DNA of 64,000 nucleotides from Winogradskyella eckloniae (lineage in GTDB: Bacteria; Bacteroidota; Bacteroidia; Flavobacteriales; Flavobacteriaceae): assembly GCF_013249045.1 (NCBI RefSeq), contig NZ_JABRWP010000001.1, positions 1 through 64,000 on the forward strand, given 5' to 3'. Below, piece after piece: positions 18,829 through 27,931 of the stretch; position 1 is the stretch's first letter, and each line of letters opens with the position of its first letter. The translations under genes were made by a program, and so were the position numbers. The notes beneath the pieces are model-generated. The model worked only from the letters and a program-made list of their open reading frames with translations. It was not told the origin of the DNA and searched no databases.

Positions 18829-18932
18829 ATATTTTTTTATTAAAATTGATTCAACTCCAAAACTAGAGCCTATTGATCACAATAAGGTGTTCTATTCTCT
18901 ATTTTAAGAGAATTTTAAGTTTTATGAGGGAT

Positions 18933-19595
18933 TTAAGACTCTACTTTTTTTAAATAAAGGTTTTTAGCTACATTTTGTGAAACCACAATTGCCGTATCTC
19001 CTAATGCGATTTTTACAGAATTATCATAAGGTTCTTTATGTAATACACTTATCACAGTACCCAAAGCAATTTTATTACTATCTAAATACTTTAAGAAACT
19101 AGACGAACTATCATCTACACCCACGCATTTATATACGGAACCAACATCTGCTTTTGCCAAAATAATCTTTTCTATATGCTGAAACTTTCCTTCTTTGTCT
19201 GGTATGGGATCACCATGCGGATCATGCTTAGGGAATTCTAAAAATGCATCTAATTGATTAATCAGTTTTTCGGATTTAATATGTTCTAAATGCTCTGCGA
19301 CTTCATGCACCTCATCCCAAGAAAAATTTAGCTTTTCTACAAGAAACACTTCCCATAACCGGTGTTTTCTAATAATACTAACCGCAACTTGCCTACCACG
19401 TTCTGTTAATGTTACACCTTGATATTTCTTATAATCTGCATAATTTTTCTCTGATAACTTCTTTACCATATCTGTAACTGAAGATGCCTTAGTTTGCATG
19501 GCCTCTGCAATAGCATTTGTGTTCACGGACTCATTTCCATTGCTTCCTAAATGATAAATGGCTTTAATGTAATTCTCTTCTGTAAGTGTAATCAT
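18933..19595 (-). CDS. DtxR/MntR-family metal-dependent repressor
   Basis: Metal-sensing transcriptional repressor of 220 residues. The N-terminal winged helix (about 1-65) includes A-M-Q-T-K-A-S-S-V-T-D-M-V-K-K-L. The dimer and metal-binding part has E-V-A-E-H-L-E-H-I, with a H-D-P-H-G-D-P-I-P loop near 130. The C-terminal 70 residues form an SH3/FeoA-like domain. It is divergent from a TonB receptor and metal ABC operon, with a perfect palindrome between the two, so it most likely represses both when Mn or Fe is plentiful. Which metal it senses cannot be told from sequence alone. Confidence 0.92.
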   Translation of the reverse strand: MITLTEENYIKAIYHLGSNGNESVNTNAIAEAMQTKASSVTDMVKKLSEKNYADYKKYQGVTLTERGRQVAVSIIRKHRLWEVFLVEKLNFSWDEVHEVAEHLEHIKSEKLINQLDAFLEFPKHDPHGDPIPDKEGKFQHIEKIILAKADVGSVYKCVGVDDSSSSFLKYLDSNKIALGTVISVLHKEPYDNSVKIALGDTAIVVSQNVAKNLYLKKVES

Positions 19596-19612
19596 AAATT
19601 TCTAGTGTTATA

Positions 19613-19620
19613 CAAATATA
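19613..19620 (-). promoter_or_regulatory. -7 box of the metal-repressor gene
   Basis: The complement of CAAATATA reads TATATTTG, a full TAnnTTTG match 18 nt upstream of the regulator ATG. The 16-bp palindrome at 19645-19660 falls over its -33 region. Confidence 0.55.
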
Positions 19621-19644
19621 AAAAGATATATTTCTTAATTTATT

Positions 19645-19660
19645 TTTAGACTAGTCTAAA
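19645..19660. promoter_or_regulatory. Putative DtxR/MntR operator
   Basis: TTTAGACTAGTCTAAA is a perfect 16-bp palindrome in the 93-nt divergent region. It sits just upstream of the TonB-receptor -7 box and at the -33 position of the regulator's own promoter. Size and symmetry fit DtxR-family operators. Confidence 0.75.
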
Positions 19661-19668
19661 TTTTATTT

Positions 19669-19676
19669 TAAATTTG
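19669..19676 (+). promoter_or_regulatory. -7 box of the metal-uptake operon
   Basis: TAAATTTG matches TAnnTTTG, 12 nt before the receptor ATG and 8 nt after the palindromic operator, so a bound repressor would block it. Confidence 0.55.
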
Positions 19677-19688
19677 CACAAAAAAACA

Positions 19689-21998
19689 ATGAACCTCATA
19701 AAAGTGTTTCTGTTTCTATTTGGAGCTACACTTTCGGCTCAGACTACATTTACTATTAACGGAAATGTTAGCACTAATGGTAAACCGTTAGCTTATGCTA
19801 ATATTTATATTAAAAACACAACCAAGGGCACAACCAGTGACTACAATGGCGCATTTACAATTTCTAATTTAGAACCAGGAACCTACACCTTAGTGGCATC
19901 GTTCACAGGATATTTAACTCAAAAAAAAACCATTGCTATTATAGATAAAGACATCAGTATTAATTTTAATATCGATGAAGATGATTCCCTAGACGAAGTA
20001 ATTATTTCAGGAACTTTAAAAGCAGTCTCTAGACTAGAAAGTCCAGTGCCTGTAGAAGTGTATTCAACTACGTTTCTAAAGAAAAACCCAACGCCTAATA
20101 TTTTTGAAGCCCTACAAAACGTTAATGGTGTACGTCCACAACTCAATTGTAATGTTTGCAACACTGGAGATATTCATATCAATGGTTTAGAAGGGCCTTA
20201 TACCTTGGTTTTAATTGATGGAATGCCAATAGTAAGCGGCTTATCTACAGTATATGGTTTATCTGGAATACCAAATTCACTCATTGAACAAATTGAAGTG
20301 GTTAAAGGACCTGCATCGTCTTTATATGGCAGTGAGGCGGTTGGTGGCCTAATTAACGTTATTACTAAATTACCAGAAAATGCTCCACGTTTCTTTGCTG
20401 ATGGCTTTGTTTCAGATTGGGGTGAATTAAATTTAGACCTTGGATTTAAAGCTAAAGTAGGAGAAAAAGCAACTGTATTGGTCGGAACTAATTACTTTAA
20501 ATACGACAATCCAATTGATAATAATGACGATAATTTTACAGATCTAACGCTACAAGATCGTATTTCTATTTTCCAAAAATGGGACTTTAAACGTACTAAT
20601 AACAGAAAATTCTATTTAGCTGGCCGTTACTTTTATGAAGATCGTTGGGGCGGAGAATTACAATGGAACAAAGGATTTAGAGGTGGAGACCAAGTTTATG
20701 GTGAAAGTATTTATACCTCACGATTTGAGATTCTTGGAAATTATCAGTTACCAATAGAAGAAACAGTAAACTTTCAATTCTCGTACTCCGACCACGACCA
20801 AAATTCAGTTTATGGCAATACACCATATTTAGCACAACAACGTATTGGGTTTGGACAATTAGTTTGGGATAAAAAGATCAATAATCACGATTTATTATTG
20901 GGTACAGCGCTTCGCTATAATTACTATAACGATAATACAACAGCGACTATAGAAGCAGATGAAGTTACAATACCGTCTGTATTTATTCAAGATGAAATTA
21001 AATTCAACAAAAAACAAAGTCTCTTATTAGGCATGCGTTATGATTACGACAGCAGACATGGTAATATTTTTACACCAAGACTCGCCTATAAATATAAACC
21101 AACCGACAATGACATTATAAGATTAAATGCTGGTACAGGCTTTAGAGTCGTTAATCTATTTACAGAAGATCATGCTGCTTTAACAGGTTCTCGTGATGTC
21201 ATCATAGAAGAAACCTTAAAACCAGAAGAATCCTACAATGTAACGCTTAACTATCTTAAAAAGTTGTATCTCAAAAGCGGCATGTATTTTACTTTAGATA
21301 CCTCAGCTTGGTACACTTACTTTACCAATGCTATATTACCAGATTATGATACCAATCCAAATCAAATTATATATGATAATTTAGATGGTTATTCTACATC
21401 AAAAGGTTTAAGTTTTAATATAGATACTGTATTAGGAAGCGGCATAAAAGCATCTATAGGCGCAACGTACCAAGAGGTTTCACAAACCGAAAACGGAATA
21501 CGAACGGAACAAATTTTAACAGAGAACTTTTCTGGTGTGTGGTCATTTAGCTACAAACATTACGGCACAAACCTAACCTTTGATTACACAGGAAATCTCT
21601 ATGGACCAATGCGATTACCTTTATTAGGTGAATTAGATCCTAGAAATGAATATTCACCGACATGGAGCATACAAAACATACAAATTACCTATGATGGATT
21701 GCATAATTTAGAAATTTATGGTGGTGTAAAGAACTTATTAAACTGGACACCAAATAAAGGAAACCCATTTATTATTGCGCGAGCTCACGATCCTTTTGAT
21801 GAAAACGTTACATACAACGAAACAGGCTCTACACAAACTTATCCTGTACCAAATTCTACTAGAACCATTGAAGTTGAAAACGGAGCCGTTATTCCAACAT
21901 CCAACAATCCATACGCTTTAACGTTTGACCCAGCTTATGTCTATGGACCAAACCAAGGAATCCGATTATTTTTGGGTTTAAGATATAATTTAAACTAA
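19689..21998 (+). CDS. TonB-dependent receptor for metal uptake
   Basis: Outer-membrane gated channel energised by TonB. The 769-residue protein (ATG at 19689; an upstream TTG at 19674 lies in the promoter and is rejected) has a signal peptide ending T-L-S-A-Q. A carboxypeptidase-like beta domain follows (about 25-105), then a plug with N-G-V-R-P-Q and L-I-D-G-M-P-I, and a beta-barrel ending in L-G-L-R-Y-N-L-N with a terminal aromatic-rich strand. C-N-V-C-N in the plug could contact metal. As the first gene of a metal ABC operon under a DtxR-type operator, it probably imports Mn or Fe chelates. Confidence 0.9.
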   Translation: MNLIKVFLFLFGATLSAQTTFTINGNVSTNGKPLAYANIYIKNTTKGTTSDYNGAFTISNLEPGTYTLVASFTGYLTQKKTIAIIDKDISINFNIDEDDSLDEVIISGTLKAVSRLESPVPVEVYSTTFLKKNPTPNIFEALQNVNGVRPQLNCNVCNTGDIHINGLEGPYTLVLIDGMPIVSGLSTVYGLSGIPNSLIEQIEVVKGPASSLYGSEAVGGLINVITKLPENAPRFFADGFVSDWGELNLDLGFKAKVGEKATVLVGTNYFKYDNPIDNNDDNFTDLTLQDRISIFQKWDFKRTNNRKFYLAGRYFYEDRWGGELQWNKGFRGGDQVYGESIYTSRFEILGNYQLPIEETVNFQFSYSDHDQNSVYGNTPYLAQQRIGFGQLVWDKKINNHDLLLGTALRYNYYNDNTTATIEADEVTIPSVFIQDEIKFNKKQSLLLGMRYDYDSRHGNIFTPRLAYKYKPTDNDIIRLNAGTGFRVVNLFTEDHAALTGSRDVIIEETLKPEESYNVTLNYLKKLYLKSGMYFTLDTSAWYTYFTNAILPDYDTNPNQIIYDNLDGYSTSKGLSFNIDTVLGSGIKASIGATYQEVSQTENGIRTEQILTENFSGVWSFSYKHYGTNLTFDYTGNLYGPMRLPLLGELDPRNEYSPTWSIQNIQITYDGLHNLEIYGGVKNLLNWTPNKGNPFIIARAHDPFDENVTYNETGSTQTYPVPNSTRTIEVENGAVIPTSNNPYALTFDPAYVYGPNQGIRLFLGLRYNLN

Positions 21999-22037
21999 AT
22001 CATTGAATTTTATTACTTTCACATTAAATATACAGAT

Positions 22038-22949
22038 ATGAAAAAATTAATACTCCTTCTTACTATAACGCTTGTTTTTAATTGCAAAAACGATAACGAA
22101 ACAAAAATTAATAAAAAGCTAAATGTGGTAACCACAACTACAATGATCACTGATTTAGTGAAAAATATTGGTGGAGATTCTATAAACGTGCAAGGTTTAA
22201 TGGGCTCTGGTGTAGACCCTCATCTCTACAAAGCTAGCGAAGGCGATGTGACCAAATTAGTAGAAGCCGATGTTATTTTTTATAACGGCCTACATTTAGA
22301 AGGCAAACTTGTTGAAGTCTTTGAAAAAATGGCAGGCACAGAAAAAACACCTGTCGCTTTAGCTGATGAACTAAATAAAAAACTATTAATTGGTTCTGAG
22401 TATTTTGCTTCTAATTATGATCCGCATGTTTGGTTTAATATTGACTTTTTCAAACAATTCACAGAAAAAGTAACACTTGTGCTAAGTGAAAAAGATCCTA
22501 AGAACGCAGATACGTTTAGGGCCAATGAAAAAAGATATTTAGCCGAATTAGATAAACTAAAAGAAGATATTCAAGGTGTTGTGAATGTACTTCCTAAAGA
22601 GAGAAGAATTTTAGTAACAGCCCACGATGCCTTCAATTATTTTGGCAATGCTTACGATTTTGAAGTTGTTGGCTTACAAGGCTTATCTACTGCCACAGAA
22701 GCTGGTGTACAAGACGTACAAAAATTAGCCGCATTTATTATTGATAAAAATATTAAAGCTATTTTTATAGAAAGCTCAGTCCCAAAAAGTACAATAGAAG
22801 CCTTAAAAGCAGCCGTAAATGCAAAAGGACATAAAGTTGAAATTGGTGGAACTCTATATTCCGATGCTCTCGGAACAGCTGGCACAGCAGAGGGAACATA
22901 TACTGGTATGTATCGCTATAATATTAAAACGATTGTAAGCGCATTATAA
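22038..22949 (+). CDS. Metal ABC transporter substrate-binding lipoprotein
   Basis: Cluster A-I (ZnuA/MntA/TroA-like) periplasmic metal-binding protein of 303 residues that captures Mn, Zn or Fe. The signal peptide ends with the lipobox V-F-N-C at residue 16. Metal ligands of the family are visible: His in D-P-H-L-Y (about 61), His in D-P-H-V-W-F-N (about 130), His/Asp in T-A-H-D-A-F-N-Y-F (about 196), and Asp in Y-S-D-A-L-G near 275. The zinc-type His-rich loop is absent, which favours Mn or Fe. It follows the TonB receptor by 39 nt. Confidence 0.92.
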   Translation: MKKLILLLTITLVFNCKNDNETKINKKLNVVTTTTMITDLVKNIGGDSINVQGLMGSGVDPHLYKASEGDVTKLVEADVIFYNGLHLEGKLVEVFEKMAGTEKTPVALADELNKKLLIGSEYFASNYDPHVWFNIDFFKQFTEKVTLVLSEKDPKNADTFRANEKRYLAELDKLKEDIQGVVNVLPKERRILVTAHDAFNYFGNAYDFEVVGLQGLSTATEAGVQDVQKLAAFIIDKNIKAIFIESSVPKSTIEALKAAVNAKGHKVEIGGTLYSDALGTAGTAEGTYTGMYRYNIKTIVSAL

Positions 22950-22977
22950 TAAACGTAAATAATACAGACCGATTAAA

Positions 22978-23751
22978 GTGAATTCTAAACCCATTGAAAA
23001 AAACAATACGACCTCAGCAAAAAAAATTGCTGTAAAAGTTGACGATTTAACTGTAGCTTACAACTACAAGCCAGTACTTTGGGATATCGATTTAGAAATC
23101 CCAGAAGGTGTTCTTATGGCAATTGTTGGGCCAAATGGCGCAGGAAAATCTACACTAATTAAATCTATATTGGGCATTTTAAAACCTATCGCAGGAAGTG
23201 TTTCTATCTATGATAAACCTTATGAAAAACAAAGACAACTGGTTGCTTATGTTCCACAGAAAGGCAGTGTAGATTGGGACTTCCCAACGACAGCCTTAGA
23301 TGTTGTTAAGATGGGAACTTATGGGAGTTTAGGTTGGATTAAACGTCCTGGACAAAAAGAAAAAAAAGCCTCGCTTGAAGCGTTAGAAAAAGTTGGCATG
23401 TTAGCGTTTAAAAGCCGGCAAATAAGCCAACTTTCGGGAGGACAGCAACAACGTATATTCTTGGCAAGAGCATTAGTCCAAAATGCATCCATCTATTTTA
23501 TGGACGAACCGTTTCAAGGTGTAGACGCAACCACAGAAATTGCAATTATCAACATATTAAAAGAATTAAGAAAAGCAGGAAAAACAGTAATCGTGGTTCA
23601 TCATGATTTACAAACTGTGCCAGAATATTTTGATTGGGTAACATTTTTAAATGTAAAGAAAATTGCTACAGGTCCTGTTAAGGATATTTTTAATGATGAT
23701 AATTTAACGAAGACTTATGGTATTAATTATAAAGTGAGTATTCAGGAGTGA
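22978..23751 (+). CDS. Metal ABC transporter ATPase
   Basis: A 257-residue ABC ATPase that powers the metal importer. Walker A is G-P-N-G-A-G-K-S-T (about 52-60), the signature is L-S-G-G-Q-Q-Q-R, Walker B is Y-F-M-D-E-P-F-Q-G, and the switch His is in V-V-H-H-D-L. The Mn/Zn/Fe class is shown by [12 protein letters not shown] after the Q-loop. It starts with GTG 28 nt after the binding protein. Its permease partners lie about 690 nt downstream, separated by repeats and a VOC gene, an unusual break. Confidence 0.92.
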   Translation: MNSKPIEKNNTTSAKKIAVKVDDLTVAYNYKPVLWDIDLEIPEGVLMAIVGPNGAGKSTLIKSILGILKPIAGSVSIYDKPYEKQRQLVAYVPQKGSVDWDFPTTALDVVKMGTYGSLGWIKRPGQKEKKASLEALEKVGMLAFKSRQISQLSGGQQQRIFLARALVQNASIYFMDEPFQGVDATTEIAIINILKELRKAGKTVIVVHHDLQTVPEYFDWVTFLNVKKIATGPVKDIFNDDNLTKTYGINYKVSIQE

Positions 23752-23756
23752 AAAAT

Positions 23757-23985
23757 AGTTAGCAGTATTCAGTAAACAGTTGGCAGTGTTAACTTATACT
23801 GATGAAAAAAAGGCTTCATTAAAAAAGTAAAAATTCGAGCCCAAAATTTCGCCATAGTCGGAAAACATCAAAATAAATAATGAACATAATTTAGAAAAAA
23901 CAGATTGCCACGACTTAAAAAAGTCTCATTCTTAGTCTTCTATTATTAATGTCAGTCTAAGCGCAGTCGAAGACCCTTATTATAA
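23757..23985. repeat. Cluster of degenerate intergenic repeats
   Basis: The 249-nt spacer between the ABC ATPase and the VOC gene carries fragments that I recognise as common dispersed flavobacterial repeats. These include a GTTAGCAG...AACAGTTGGCAG type, a CAGATTGCCACGACTT type, and GTCAGTCTAAGCGCAGTCG, which is closely followed by AAGACC. The match is from memory of similar genomes. No coding frame is seen. Confidence 0.45.
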
Positions 23986-24000
23986 AATTGAATTTTAAAT

Positions 24001-24393
24001 ATGAAATACGCATACACTATTTTATACGTAGCAGATGTTGAAAAGACTTTAGCATTCTACAATACTGCATTCGGGTTTCAAAAAAAATTTATGACACCAG
24101 AACATGATTATGGCGAATTAGTATCTGGCGAAACAACCATTGCATTTGCTGCTAATGAGCTAGGACAATCTAATTTCAAAAATGGCTTTGAAAAATTAGA
24201 TTTAAATAAAAAACCTAACGGAATAGAAATGGCATTTACAACAAAACATATTGAAGATGATTTTGCCAGAGCTATAAAAGCTGGCGCCATTCAATACGAA
24301 CCTATTATAGAAAAACCTTGGGGACAAAAGGTTGGCTATTTAAGGGATATTAACGGATTTCTTATAGAGATTTGCACACCAATAAAGAATTAG
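24001..24393 (+). CDS. VOC-family (glyoxalase-like) protein
   Basis: A 130-residue vicinal-oxygen-chelate fold protein: two beta-alpha-beta-beta-beta modules, starting Y-A-Y-T-I-L-Y-V-A-D-V-E-K-T-L-A-F-Y and ending G-F-L-I-E-I-C-T-P. Members include glyoxalases, dioxygenases and resistance proteins. Candidate metal ligands are few: His in P-E-H-D-Y-G and Glu in L-I-E-I. The substrate cannot be inferred. It sits inside the metal ABC operon between the ATPase and the permeases, after a block of degenerate repeats, and looks like an inserted passenger. Confidence 0.8.
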   Translation: MKYAYTILYVADVEKTLAFYNTAFGFQKKFMTPEHDYGELVSGETTIAFAANELGQSNFKNGFEKLDLNKKPNGIEMAFTTKHIEDDFARAIKAGAIQYEPIIEKPWGQKVGYLRDINGFLIEICTPIKN

Positions 24394-24440
24394 TAAAATA
24401 AATGCAATTTAAGATTCTGAAATACATTCAGAATTACAAA

Positions 24441-25568
24441 ATGGACATTACAGAATACATAGAATTAGTCTTCACAGACTACACCCTTAGAACCATTACC
24501 CTTGGCACAGCAATTTTGGGTGCTGTAACGGGTATGTTGGGAAGCTTTGCCGTGTTGAGAAAACAAAGTTTATTAGGTGATGCCATTTCTCATGCAGCTT
24601 TACCTGGCATTGCCATCGCCTTTTTAATTACAGGCACAAAAGACAGTAACACCTTATTAATTGGCGCTTTAATCAGTGGACTTATTGGTACATTTTGGAT
24701 TAGAGGTATTATTACCAAAACCCATTTAAAGTCAGATACAGCTCTTGGCTTAATTTTATCTTTATTCTTTGGATTTGGTATGTTGCTATTAACCTTTATT
24801 CAAAAACAACCTAATGCAAATCAAGCTGGTTTAGACAAATATCTTTTTGGACAAGCGGCAACTTTAGTAGAAAGTGATGTTTGGATGATGGCTATTGTCA
24901 CAGGACTCTGTTTAATTGTAATGCTTACATTCTGGAAAGAATTTAAAATACTTTTGTTTGATGCTGACTACACCAAAACCCTTGGTTTTAACACCAAAAT
25001 CATAGACATCCTCATCACATCATTTATAGTTTTGGCTATTGTTTTAGGATTACAAACCGTTGGTGTGGTGTTAATGAGTGCCATGCTTTTAGCACCTGCA
25101 GCAGCAGCTAGACAATGGACAAATAGTCTATCCGTTATGGTCTTTTTAGCAGCCATTTTCGGAGCGTTTTCTGGTGTATTTGGAACGGCAATTAGTGCAA
25201 GTCAGAATAATTTATCTACAGGACCAGTAATTGTATTAGTTGCGGCTGTTTTTGTGGTGTTCTCATTTATTTTTTCACCGAGTCGTGGTTTACTTTTTAA
25301 ACAAATTCGGTTTATTAAAAACCGTCGTGATTTAGAACTACATAAAACCCTAACGTTTATGCATCATATTGCAAAAACACACGAAGACATTTCGCATCCT
25401 CATGCCATTAAATTACTCAATAATTTTCAAGGTTACACAAAGAATACACTTCGGAAATTAGTAGAAAAAGATTACGTACAGCTAAAAGGAAACATGTGGA
25501 GTTTAACCAAAGTTGGTTTTGAAACTGCGGCCAATTTATACACCAAACAAACTACAGAAGATGAGTAG
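24441..25568 (+). CDS. Metal ABC permease with C-terminal winged helix (first)
   Basis: Cluster ABC-3 permease for Mn/Fe/Zn of 375 residues. The membrane part (about 1-285) has the family motif L-L-G-D-A-I-S-H-A-A-L-P-G-I near residue 50 and about eight hydrophobic helices. The last about 85 residues (from R-R-D-L-E-L-H-K-T) look like a winged helix of the DtxR dimer type and end in T-E-D-E. The ATG at 24441 is chosen over one at 24402, as M-D-I-T-E-Y-I-E-L-V-F matches the usual start. It overlaps the next permease by 8 nt. Confidence 0.88.
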   Translation: MDITEYIELVFTDYTLRTITLGTAILGAVTGMLGSFAVLRKQSLLGDAISHAALPGIAIAFLITGTKDSNTLLIGALISGLIGTFWIRGIITKTHLKSDTALGLILSLFFGFGMLLLTFIQKQPNANQAGLDKYLFGQAATLVESDVWMMAIVTGLCLIVMLTFWKEFKILLFDADYTKTLGFNTKIIDILITSFIVLAIVLGLQTVGVVLMSAMLLAPAAAARQWTNSLSVMVFLAAIFGAFSGVFGTAISASQNNLSTGPVIVLVAAVFVVFSFIFSPSRGLLFKQIRFIKNRRDLELHKTLTFMHHIAKTHEDISHPHAIKLLNNFQGYTKNTLRKLVEKDYVQLKGNMWSLTKVGFETAANLYTKQTTEDE

Positions 25569-26721
25569 CGCACAAATAGAAATACAACTAATAGCATGTA
25601 TAGTTGCTATTGCCTGTGCTATTCCTGGAACATTTTTAGTGTTAAGAAAAATGGCTATGATTAGTGATGCTATAAGCCATTCTATTTTACCTGGTATTGT
25701 TGTCGGTTTTTTTATTACTCAAGATTTAAATTCGCCACTACTTATTCTTTTGGCAGCACTCACAGGCATAATTACCGTAATATTAGTTGAGTACATTCAA
25801 AAAACAGGACTAGTAAAGGAAGATACAGCCATAGGATTAGTATTTCCTGCGTTATTTAGTATCGGTGTCATTATGATCGCTAAAAACGCTAATGATGTTC
25901 ATTTAGATGTCGATGCTGTGTTATTGGGCGAATTAGCATTTGCTCCTTTTGATCGATTATTAATTGCCGGAACTGACGTTGGACCTAAATCCCTTTGGGT
26001 CGTTGGTACGATATTAATCATTACAATCGCGCTTTTAATACTCTTTTTTAAGGAACTAAAAGTGAGTACGTTTGATAAAGGTTTAGCCGCTTCATTAGGC
26101 TTTTCTCCTGCCATCATTCATTACGGTTTAATGTCTGTTTCTTCCGTAACAACGGTTGGTGCTTTTGATGCTGTTGGTGCTATCTTGGTAGTTGCTTTGA
26201 TGATTGCGCCTGCGGCTACGGCTTATTTATTAACCACAGACTTAAAGAGAATGCTTGCTTTAGCTATTGGTTTTGGCATTTTTAGTGCCATTTTTGGCTA
26301 TTGGGTAGCGCATTGGCTAGATGCTTCTATCGCTGGTTCCATTACAACCATTCTCGGATTGGTGTTTTTATTTGTGTATTTATTTGCACCTTCTAAAGGC
26401 ATTATCGCTGTGATGTACAGGGAAAAACAACAACAAACCGAAGTCTCTTTACTTACATTTTTATTACACCTAAAAAACCATGACGAGTTAGAAGAGCGAC
26501 ACGTTAACCATCTCAACGAACACATAAATTGGCAAAAAGTACGCGCTAAGACTGTTTTAGATTTAGCTCAAAAAAATAATATGATTCATATTGAAAAAAA
26601 TATAGTTTCCCTTACCAAAAAAGGCGATGAATTTACATCTAAAGCTATCGATTATATTATTACTAATGAAGATGCCCAAATTGAAGACATGAAAGATGAC
26701 TTCTTTTTATTTAGAGGGTAA
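25561..26721 (+). CDS. Metal ABC permease with C-terminal winged helix (second)
   Basis: A second ABC-3 permease, 386 residues. It shows M-I-S-D-A-I-S-H-S-I-L-P-G-I near residue 40, eight or so hydrophobic segments to about 285, then a cytoplasmic tail with a helix-turn-helix-like region ending V-S-L-T-K-K-G-D-E-F. The ATG at 25561 overlaps the previous stop by 8 nt, a clear sign of coupling; an earlier frame from 25513 lies wholly inside the preceding gene. It presumably forms a heterodimer with the first permease and closes the metal operon. Confidence 0.9.
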   Translation: MSSAQIEIQLIACIVAIACAIPGTFLVLRKMAMISDAISHSILPGIVVGFFITQDLNSPLLILLAALTGIITVILVEYIQKTGLVKEDTAIGLVFPALFSIGVIMIAKNANDVHLDVDAVLLGELAFAPFDRLLIAGTDVGPKSLWVVGTILIITIALLILFFKELKVSTFDKGLAASLGFSPAIIHYGLMSVSSVTTVGAFDAVGAILVVALMIAPAATAYLLTTDLKRMLALAIGFGIFSAIFGYWVAHWLDASIAGSITTILGLVFLFVYLFAPSKGIIAVMYREKQQQTEVSLLTFLLHLKNHDELEERHVNHLNEHINWQKVRAKTVLDLAQKNNMIHIEKNIVSLTKKGDEFTSKAIDYIITNEDAQIEDMKDDFFLFRG

Positions 26722-26809
26722 CTTTATTTTAAACAAAAAGAAAAAAATAATTAAACCCGAAAGCTTTCATTCTTATTACGACTATTAAACCCTAAATTAT
26801 AATTAATCA

Positions 26810-26962
26810 ATGGAATTATTTGAATATTTTACAGGCAAGGCAGGCTTAATCTTATTAGCTTTTATTGTCCTTTGCGTTTTTATTTATAACAAATACAAAA
26901 CACAACGATACTTTAAATATATAGAAAAACAAAGGAAAGGTAAAGACTCACAACGATCTTAA
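26810..26962 (+). CDS. Small single-pass membrane protein
   Basis: A 50-residue protein with one hydrophobic helix (about residues 11-27) and a basic, polar tail (K-Y-I-E-K-Q-R-K-G-K-D). It starts at the ATG at 26810, 88 nt after the second permease, and its TAA ends 1 nt before the convergent DnaJ/TerB gene. Its compact length and membrane topology suggest a real small protein, possibly a subunit or regulator. No family recognised. Confidence 0.55.
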   Translation: MELFEYFTGKAGLILLAFIVLCVFIYNKYKTQRYFKYIEKQRKGKDSQRS

Positions 26963-26963
26963 G

Positions 26964-27755
26964 TTACTTAAACCCACGTTCTTTTTGAATATGCTCATAG
27001 GCTTCTTGCACTTGTCTAAACTTAGCTTCCGCACCTTCCTGATGTTCTTTTCCTAAATGACCAACGCGATCTGGATGGTATTTTTTAGCCATAGTTCTAT
27101 ACGCTTTCTTAACCTGGTCATCTGAAACCGATTTATCAATTTCTAGAATTTTGTACGCATTATCACTCGTGTTATAAAACATGGCTTTAATGCTTTCGTA
27201 ATCTCTATTGCTAATACCTAAATAACCAGTTATGGTATAAATTTGTCTTAATTCATCTTCAGTTACCAATCCGTCTGCTTTGGCTATGCCGAACAAAAAA
27301 TGTAATAATTGCAAACGCGAAGCATGATCCATCATTTGACGAATTTGTGTACAAACCTGACGCGTAGAAATATTCTGTTTACTAATACGCTTAAACAGCT
27401 CAAAAGCCTTATTAGCTCTTTCTTTACCGTACATATTGCTAAACTGCTGACGTACAAAATCTAATTCTCGTTGATCTTGTTTGCCATCTGCTTTAATTAC
27501 TATTGAAGCCAAAATTAAAAGACTGACTTCAAAATCACCAGATTGTGTTTGCGGTCTAGACGATGTACGTCTTCCAGAAGTAGTGGTTTTTCTATAGGTG
27601 CCTCCCTGACTTCCTGTTTGGCCATCTCCTAAAAGTGGTGTACCTCCAATAGTTAAATTATCAACAAAACTACCAATAGCCAATCCTATAATTGCACCAA
27701 TTGGTCCACCAAAAGACCAACCTAAAGCACCACCAATCCATTTTGCAAAACTCAT
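26964..27755 (-). CDS. TerB/DjlA-like co-chaperone with J domain
   Basis: A 263-residue protein of DjlA layout. An N-terminal glycine-rich hydrophobic segment (about 7-30, W-I-G-G-A-L-G-W-S-F-G-G) may insert in the membrane. A TerB-like helical domain follows (about 75-185, with V-I-K-A-D-G-K-Q-D and I-A-K-A-D-G-L-V-T), and then a C-terminal J domain (about 195-260) with the catalytic H-P-D in K-K-Y-H-P-D-R. It likely stimulates a DnaK at the membrane. A Ser/Thr/Arg linker lies between the N-terminus and TerB. Confidence 0.9.
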   Translation of the reverse strand: MSFAKWIGGALGWSFGGPIGAIIGLAIGSFVDNLTIGGTPLLGDGQTGSQGGTYRKTTTSGRRTSSRPQTQSGDFEVSLLILASIVIKADGKQDQRELDFVRQQFSNMYGKERANKAFELFKRISKQNISTRQVCTQIRQMMDHASRLQLLHFLFGIAKADGLVTEDELRQIYTITGYLGISNRDYESIKAMFYNTSDNAYKILEIDKSVSDDQVKKAYRTMAKKYHPDRVGHLGKEHQEGAEAKFRQVQEAYEHIQKERGFK

Positions 27756-27888
27756 ATTTATTTATTTTTATGAAATTCAAATATACTATTTGTTAGTCTA
27801 TCTTTTAATGTTTTTGTTACTATTCAAAACTAAAATAGTTCTATTGAGACTACGTACTAAAGACCGTGTAAAGCGCATAAATTTTCAT

Positions 27889-27896
27889 TATCTTTG
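27889..27896 (+). promoter_or_regulatory. -7 box of bacilliredoxin gene
   Basis: TATCTTTG matches TAnnTTTG, 35 nt before the ATG at 27932. No well-placed -33 TTG was found. Confidence 0.5.
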
Positions 27897-27931
27897 CACT
27901 TCAATTTAAGATTAATTAAAATTAAAAACAT

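Noticed and set aside
19674-19688. TTG start for the TonB receptor at 19674
   Set aside because: It lies in the -7 promoter box, and the ATG at 19689 gives a clean signal peptide.
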